Origin: Fulvivirga aurantia
GTDB lineage: Bacteria; Bacteroidota; Bacteroidia; Cytophagales; Cyclobacteriaceae
Length of the DNA: 8,906 nt
Reading direction: 5' to 3'
Assembly (NCBI RefSeq): GCF_009711475.1
Contig: NZ_SMMD01000804.1
Span: 1 to 8,906, forward strand
The position numbers and the translations under genes are program-made. Shown here piece after piece: positions 6,293 through 8,906 of this stretch. Every line of letters begins with the position of its first letter. Positions within the stretch are counted from its first letter, which is position 1. The notes below the pieces were generated by a model. It saw only the letters and a list, made by a program, of their open reading frames with translations. It searched no databases and was not told where the DNA came from.

Positions 6293-6369
6293 GATTTAGG
6301 ATTTAGGATTTAGGATTTGAGATTTGGGATTTGGGATCTAAGATTTAAGATGTTGGATTTGTGATTTTT
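6286..6369 (+). repeat. Twelve-unit heptamer array, GATTTnn
   Basis: Twelve back-to-back 7-base units run without a break in register. Ten begin with GATTT; the other two are GATCTAA and GATGTTG. The last two bases are mostly AG, GA, GG or AA in the first nine units, and the array decays towards its right end. The first unit contains the stop codon of the serine hydrolase. A period of seven is not a multiple of three, so the array is non-coding. Confidence 0.85.
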
Positions 6370-6371
6370 GA

Positions 6372-6441
6372 TACTCTGTACAAACTACTACATATCGACT
6401 ACTCCATACTGGCTACTAAATACTCCATACTGACTTCTAAA
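6372..6441 (+). repeat. Ten-unit heptamer array, TACTnnn
   Basis: Directly after the first array, ten 7-base units follow in constant register, seven of them starting with exact TACT and the rest with TACA, TATC or TTCT. The last six units also form a 21-base double repeat: TACTCCATACTG occurs at 6400-6411 and at 6421-6432, each followed by a CTAAA-ending unit. It shares the period of the first array but not its sequence. Confidence 0.75.
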
Positions 6442-6482
6442 AAAGCAACAAAAAAGTAAATAAGCTGTTTCTTAAGCATCCA

Positions 6483-6515
6483 TTTTGACTTAGTGTAAAA
6501 AATACACTAATTTCA
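6483..6515 (+). promoter_or_regulatory. Candidate GH15 promoter with central palindromic operator
   Basis: TTAGTGTA (6490-6497) and TACACTAA (6503-6510) are perfect 8-bp arms around AAAAA. The palindrome sits between TTTTG (6483-6487), a possible -33 element, and TAATTTCA (6508-6515), a two-mismatch version of TAnnTTTG, with the 20-base gap between TTTG and the -7 box that Bacteroidota promoters favour. That is the classic place for a repressor operator, which would control the GH15 gene 24 to 29 bases downstream. The palindrome is certain; the promoter assignment is inferred. Confidence 0.45.
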
Positions 6516-6538
6516 TTTACCTATATAATCATCAGTTT

Positions 6539-8323
6539 ATGGCTAAGAAACATACTTACGATCTCGGGCTTATTGGCAACTGCTCTTACCAGGCGCATAT
6601 CAACCTCAACACAAACATCGACTGGATGTGTTGGCCACGCTTTGACAGTTCGTTTATTTTCGGTCAGCTACTTGATGATGAAAAGGGTGGTGAGTTTAGC
6701 ATCAGGCCTCATGGCAACGTAAAAAAAGCCAGTCAGACTTATCTGGAAAACACAAATATACTCTGCACTGACATTACCTGCGATGAAGGCAGTTACCGTA
6801 TCACCGACTTTGCCCCCAGGTTTTACCAGTTTGATAGATACTTCAAACCTTTAATGCTCATCAGAAAAGTTGAGCCTATCGAGGGCACTCCCAGGGTGAA
6901 GATCACCTGTCACCCGAGGGGTAAATATGGTGAGCTAAGCCCCTCACAATACGAAGCGAGTAACCACATTGAGTTTTTAGGTTTAGAGAAAGAGTTAAGA
7001 CTCACTACCGATTTTCCCCTTTCTTATATTGTAGAGGGTGAGTCGATTGTGCTACATGAAACCAAATATCTCATTCTCACTTATGGTGCTCCGCTGGAGG
7101 CTCCTATAAAAAGTACTTGCGAACATTTTCTGGAAAAAACAAAACTCTACTGGAGGGCGTGGGTAAAAAACATGAGTGTCAGTCGATTTCATCAGGCGGC
7201 CATCAATCGCTCTGCTTTGGCGCTTAAAATACACCAGTATGAAGATACAGGAGCGATTATAGCCGGAGGCACCACCAGTTTGCCAGAGGCTGACGGTAGT
7301 GGACGTAATTGGGACTATCGCTATTGTTGGATGCGAGATGCGTATTATACGCTTACGGCTTTTAACAACATCGGGCACTTTGAAGAACTGGAAAGGTATT
7401 TTAATTACATTCTCAATATTTCTGTAAAATCGAAAGACCGTTTTCAGCCCCTGTATGGCATATCGGGAGAGCAGGTGTTAGAGGAGAAAATCCTTGACCT
7501 AAAAGGTTATAGGGGCAACCAACCCGTACGTGTGGGCAACCAGGCCTATACACACATACAAAACGATGTGTACGGACAAGTACTGGTCTCTCTCCTTCCG
7601 CTCTATACTGACAAGCGTTATATCAACAGTGAGCGTGCAGACTCACTAGTACTAATCAACGACTTGCTTCACAAAATTGATGAGTTGATGGATGAACCGG
7701 ATGCCGGACTCTGGGAGTTTAGAAATTTCGCGCAATTCCATTCTTACACGTATCTCTTTCATTGGGCTGGCGCTAAAGCGGCTTATAAAATAGGACATAC
7801 ATTTGGCGACAAGAAAATTGAGCGGTTGGCCGAAAAACTGGTAGCTAAGTCTTCAGAAAAAATTGAAGCCTGTCTCGACAATGACCGTGTTGTTTATACA
7901 CAGGCGATTGGCTCTAAAAACCTCGATGCCAGCAACCTGCAGATGATCATGATGAACTACCTCGACCACAACAGTGACGTAGCTAAAAAGCATTTGGAAG
8001 CTCTGGAAAAAGAGTTAAAAACCAAAGAGGGGCTATTCTTCCGCTACAAGCATGCCGATGATTTTGGCGAACCGGAGACCACCTTCCTGATTTGTGCTTT
8101 CTGGTATGTAGAGGCGCTTACATGCGTAGGCAGAGTCGATGAAGCCATCACCACTTTTGAGCAACTCCTCACCTACGGCAACCACCTGGGACTGCTCAGC
8201 GAAGACGTAGATGCAAGTAATGGCAGCCAGTGGGGTAACTTTCCACAGGCTTATAGTCATGTAGGCCTGGTAAATGCTGCCTACCGCATCAGTAGAAAGC
8301 TGGATACCCCTAATTATATGTAG
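6539..8323 (+). CDS. Glycoside hydrolase family 15 protein (glucoamylase/trehalase-like)
   Basis: A 594-residue inverting glycoside hydrolase of family GH15, with the N-terminal beta-sandwich seen in bacterial and archaeal glucoamylases and actinobacterial trehalases (about 1-205) and an (alpha/alpha)6 barrel (about 215-585). Clear motifs are LGLIGNCSYQAHIN (9-22), IDWMCWPRFDSS (27-38), RNWDYRYCWMRDA (256-268), DEPDAGLWEFR (385-395) with E393 as the likely general acid, and LLSEDVDASNGSQWGNFPQAYSH (552-574), read here as the segment holding the general base E555 and the GNFPQA signature. Family length is complete. There is no signal peptide, so it should act in the cytoplasm on an internal alpha-glucan, maltooligosaccharide or trehalose. 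Bacteroidota homologues are often near trehalose-phosphate synthase genes, but none is visible here. ATG at 6539 has no Shine-Dalgarno sequence, as for its neighbours. Substrate choice between trehalose and alpha-glucans cannot be settled from sequence alone. Confidence 0.93.
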   Translation: MAKKHTYDLGLIGNCSYQAHINLNTNIDWMCWPRFDSSFIFGQLLDDEKGGEFSIRPHGNVKKASQTYLENTNILCTDITCDEGSYRITDFAPRFYQFDRYFKPLMLIRKVEPIEGTPRVKITCHPRGKYGELSPSQYEASNHIEFLGLEKELRLTTDFPLSYIVEGESIVLHETKYLILTYGAPLEAPIKSTCEHFLEKTKLYWRAWVKNMSVSRFHQAAINRSALALKIHQYEDTGAIIAGGTTSLPEADGSGRNWDYRYCWMRDAYYTLTAFNNIGHFEELERYFNYILNISVKSKDRFQPLYGISGEQVLEEKILDLKGYRGNQPVRVGNQAYTHIQNDVYGQVLVSLLPLYTDKRYINSERADSLVLINDLLHKIDELMDEPDAGLWEFRNFAQFHSYTYLFHWAGAKAAYKIGHTFGDKKIERLAEKLVAKSSEKIEACLDNDRVVYTQAIGSKNLDASNLQMIMMNYLDHNSDVAKKHLEALEKELKTKEGLFFRYKHADDFGEPETTFLICAFWYVEALTCVGRVDEAITTFEQLLTYGNHLGLLSEDVDASNGSQWGNFPQAYSHVGLVNAAYRISRKLDTPNYM

Positions 8324-8348
8324 CAGATAAATTATTAATCAAAATACA

Positions 8349-8906
8349 ATGGGAAAGCTCAGAAAGGTAATATATGTCGTGCTCAGCATTGTGGTTTTAT
8401 TAGTCGCTGCTTGCTCTTTACTTTCTATATTAAGAAATACTGAAAGTAGATTTTTGAAAATATTAGATTTCCCAAGGATTCAGTTTTTCATAACCTCCTT
8501 TATCGCATTATTCTTGTTTATCATATTTACCAAAAGGTGGAGATGGTATGATTATTTGCTCACAATCGGACTAGTCAGCGGTATGGTGGTGCAGGGCAGC
8601 TACCTGATCAACTATACATTTCTTGTTCCAAAAGCAGTACCAACAGCAACTGAAGGCACATATTCTACTGACGATCAAATCAGTATATTAATAGCCAACG
8701 TGCAAATGTCTAGCAAAAATGCAGCACCACTTTTAAACTTAATTAAAGCCAATAAGCCTGATTTAATTATTACAATGGAAATTGATGATTGGTGGGCCAA
8801 ACAATTAGAAGCAATAGAAAAGGACTACCCCTATACTCAGGAAACCACCAATGAGGTAGCCTATGGCATGACACTCTATAGCAAATTTATATTAGAAAGT
8901 GTAAAG
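8349..8906 (+). CDS. Membrane-anchored endonuclease/exonuclease/phosphatase-family protein, N-terminal part
   Basis: Open from ATG at 8349 to the window edge, 186 codons, no stop. Three hydrophobic segments (about residues 7-29, 45-61 and 69-92) anchor the protein, followed by the start of an EEP (DNase I-like) catalytic domain: ISILIANVQM (111-120) with N117, KPDLIITMEID (136-146) with E144 as the expected metal ligand, and YGMTLYSKFILE (172-183), the MxLYSK motif of this branch. The histidine and aspartate motifs would lie beyond the edge. The domain faces the periplasm or the cytoplasm depending on topology, which I cannot fix; related proteins have no agreed substrate (phosphodiester or phosphomonoester). 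It begins 25 bases after the GH15 stop on the same strand, so it may be co-transcribed, though no functional link is obvious. The region right before the ATG is AT-rich without a Shine-Dalgarno sequence. Confidence 0.85.
   Translation, partial: MGKLRKVIYVVLSIVVLLVAACSLLSILRNTESRFLKILDFPRIQFFITSFIALFLFIIFTKRWRWYDYLLTIGLVSGMVVQGSYLINYTFLVPKAVPTATEGTYSTDDQISILIANVQMSSKNAAPLLNLIKANKPDLIITMEIDDWWAKQLEAIEKDYPYTQETTNEVAYGMTLYSKFILESVK

Noticed and set aside
6286..6441. CRISPR array
   Set aside because: Units are 7 bases with no spacers of 25-40 bases, and there are no cas genes.
6524..6529. TATAAT with TTGACT at 6485-6490 as a sigma-70 promoter
   Set aside because: The gap is 33 bases, far from the 17 needed, and Bacteroidota primary promoters use TTTG and TAnnTTTG motifs instead.
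7052..7378. A 108-codon minus-strand open frame inside the GH15 gene
   Set aside because: It lies opposite a strongly conserved catalytic region, its translation shows no recognisable domain, and there is no upstream promoter or start context. It is a shadow frame.

Overview
The window looks like a chromosomal segment from a member of the Bacteroidota, most likely a marine or soil Cytophagales- or Flavobacteriia-type organism. The reasons are a stand-alone C-terminal transketolase half with a very Bacteroidota-like sequence, a short Bacteroidota-type Crp/Fnr regulator, translation starts without clear Shine-Dalgarno sequences, and one good match to the Bacteroidota -7 promoter motif TAnnTTTG. 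The assignment rests on protein style alone; no rRNA or taxonomic marker is present. I see no phage, transposase, CRISPR array, tRNA or rRNA.

Layout. Positions 1-593 (minus strand) hold the N-terminal third of an AidB-like acyl-CoA dehydrogenase that runs off the left edge. Positions 594-1159 are a 566-base divergent intergenic region carrying three REP-like palindromes, a divergent direct duplication, and a promoter region framed by a 10-bp inverted repeat. From 1160 comes a tight plus-strand operon: transketolase C-terminal half, methylglyoxal synthase (4-base overlap), and a Crp/Fnr-family regulator (5-base gap). A consensus FNR-type palindrome overlaps the regulator's stop codon and precedes a second coupled pair, a DinB-like protein and an MFS transporter (4-base overlap). 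A lipoprotein serine hydrolase of the class C beta-lactamase fold follows at 4889-6292. Its stop codon lies in the first unit of a non-coding array: twelve GATTTnn heptamers, then ten TACTnnn-type heptamers. A GH15 glucoamylase/trehalase-like enzyme follows behind a palindrome-bearing promoter candidate, and the window ends inside a membrane-anchored endonuclease/exonuclease/phosphatase-family gene.

How the genes could work together (inference). Transketolase and methylglyoxal synthase meet at triose phosphates, so the first operon may couple pentose-phosphate flux to the methylglyoxal bypass. The Crp-like regulator is co-transcribed, has no cysteine, and carries an E-x-x-S-R recognition helix like that of FNR, which fits the TTGAT-N4-ATCAA box just downstream. 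The remaining genes look like ordinary chromosomal genes. I found no clear new defence or mobile system. The most unusual DNA is the two-part heptamer array and the candidate regulator/operator pair.
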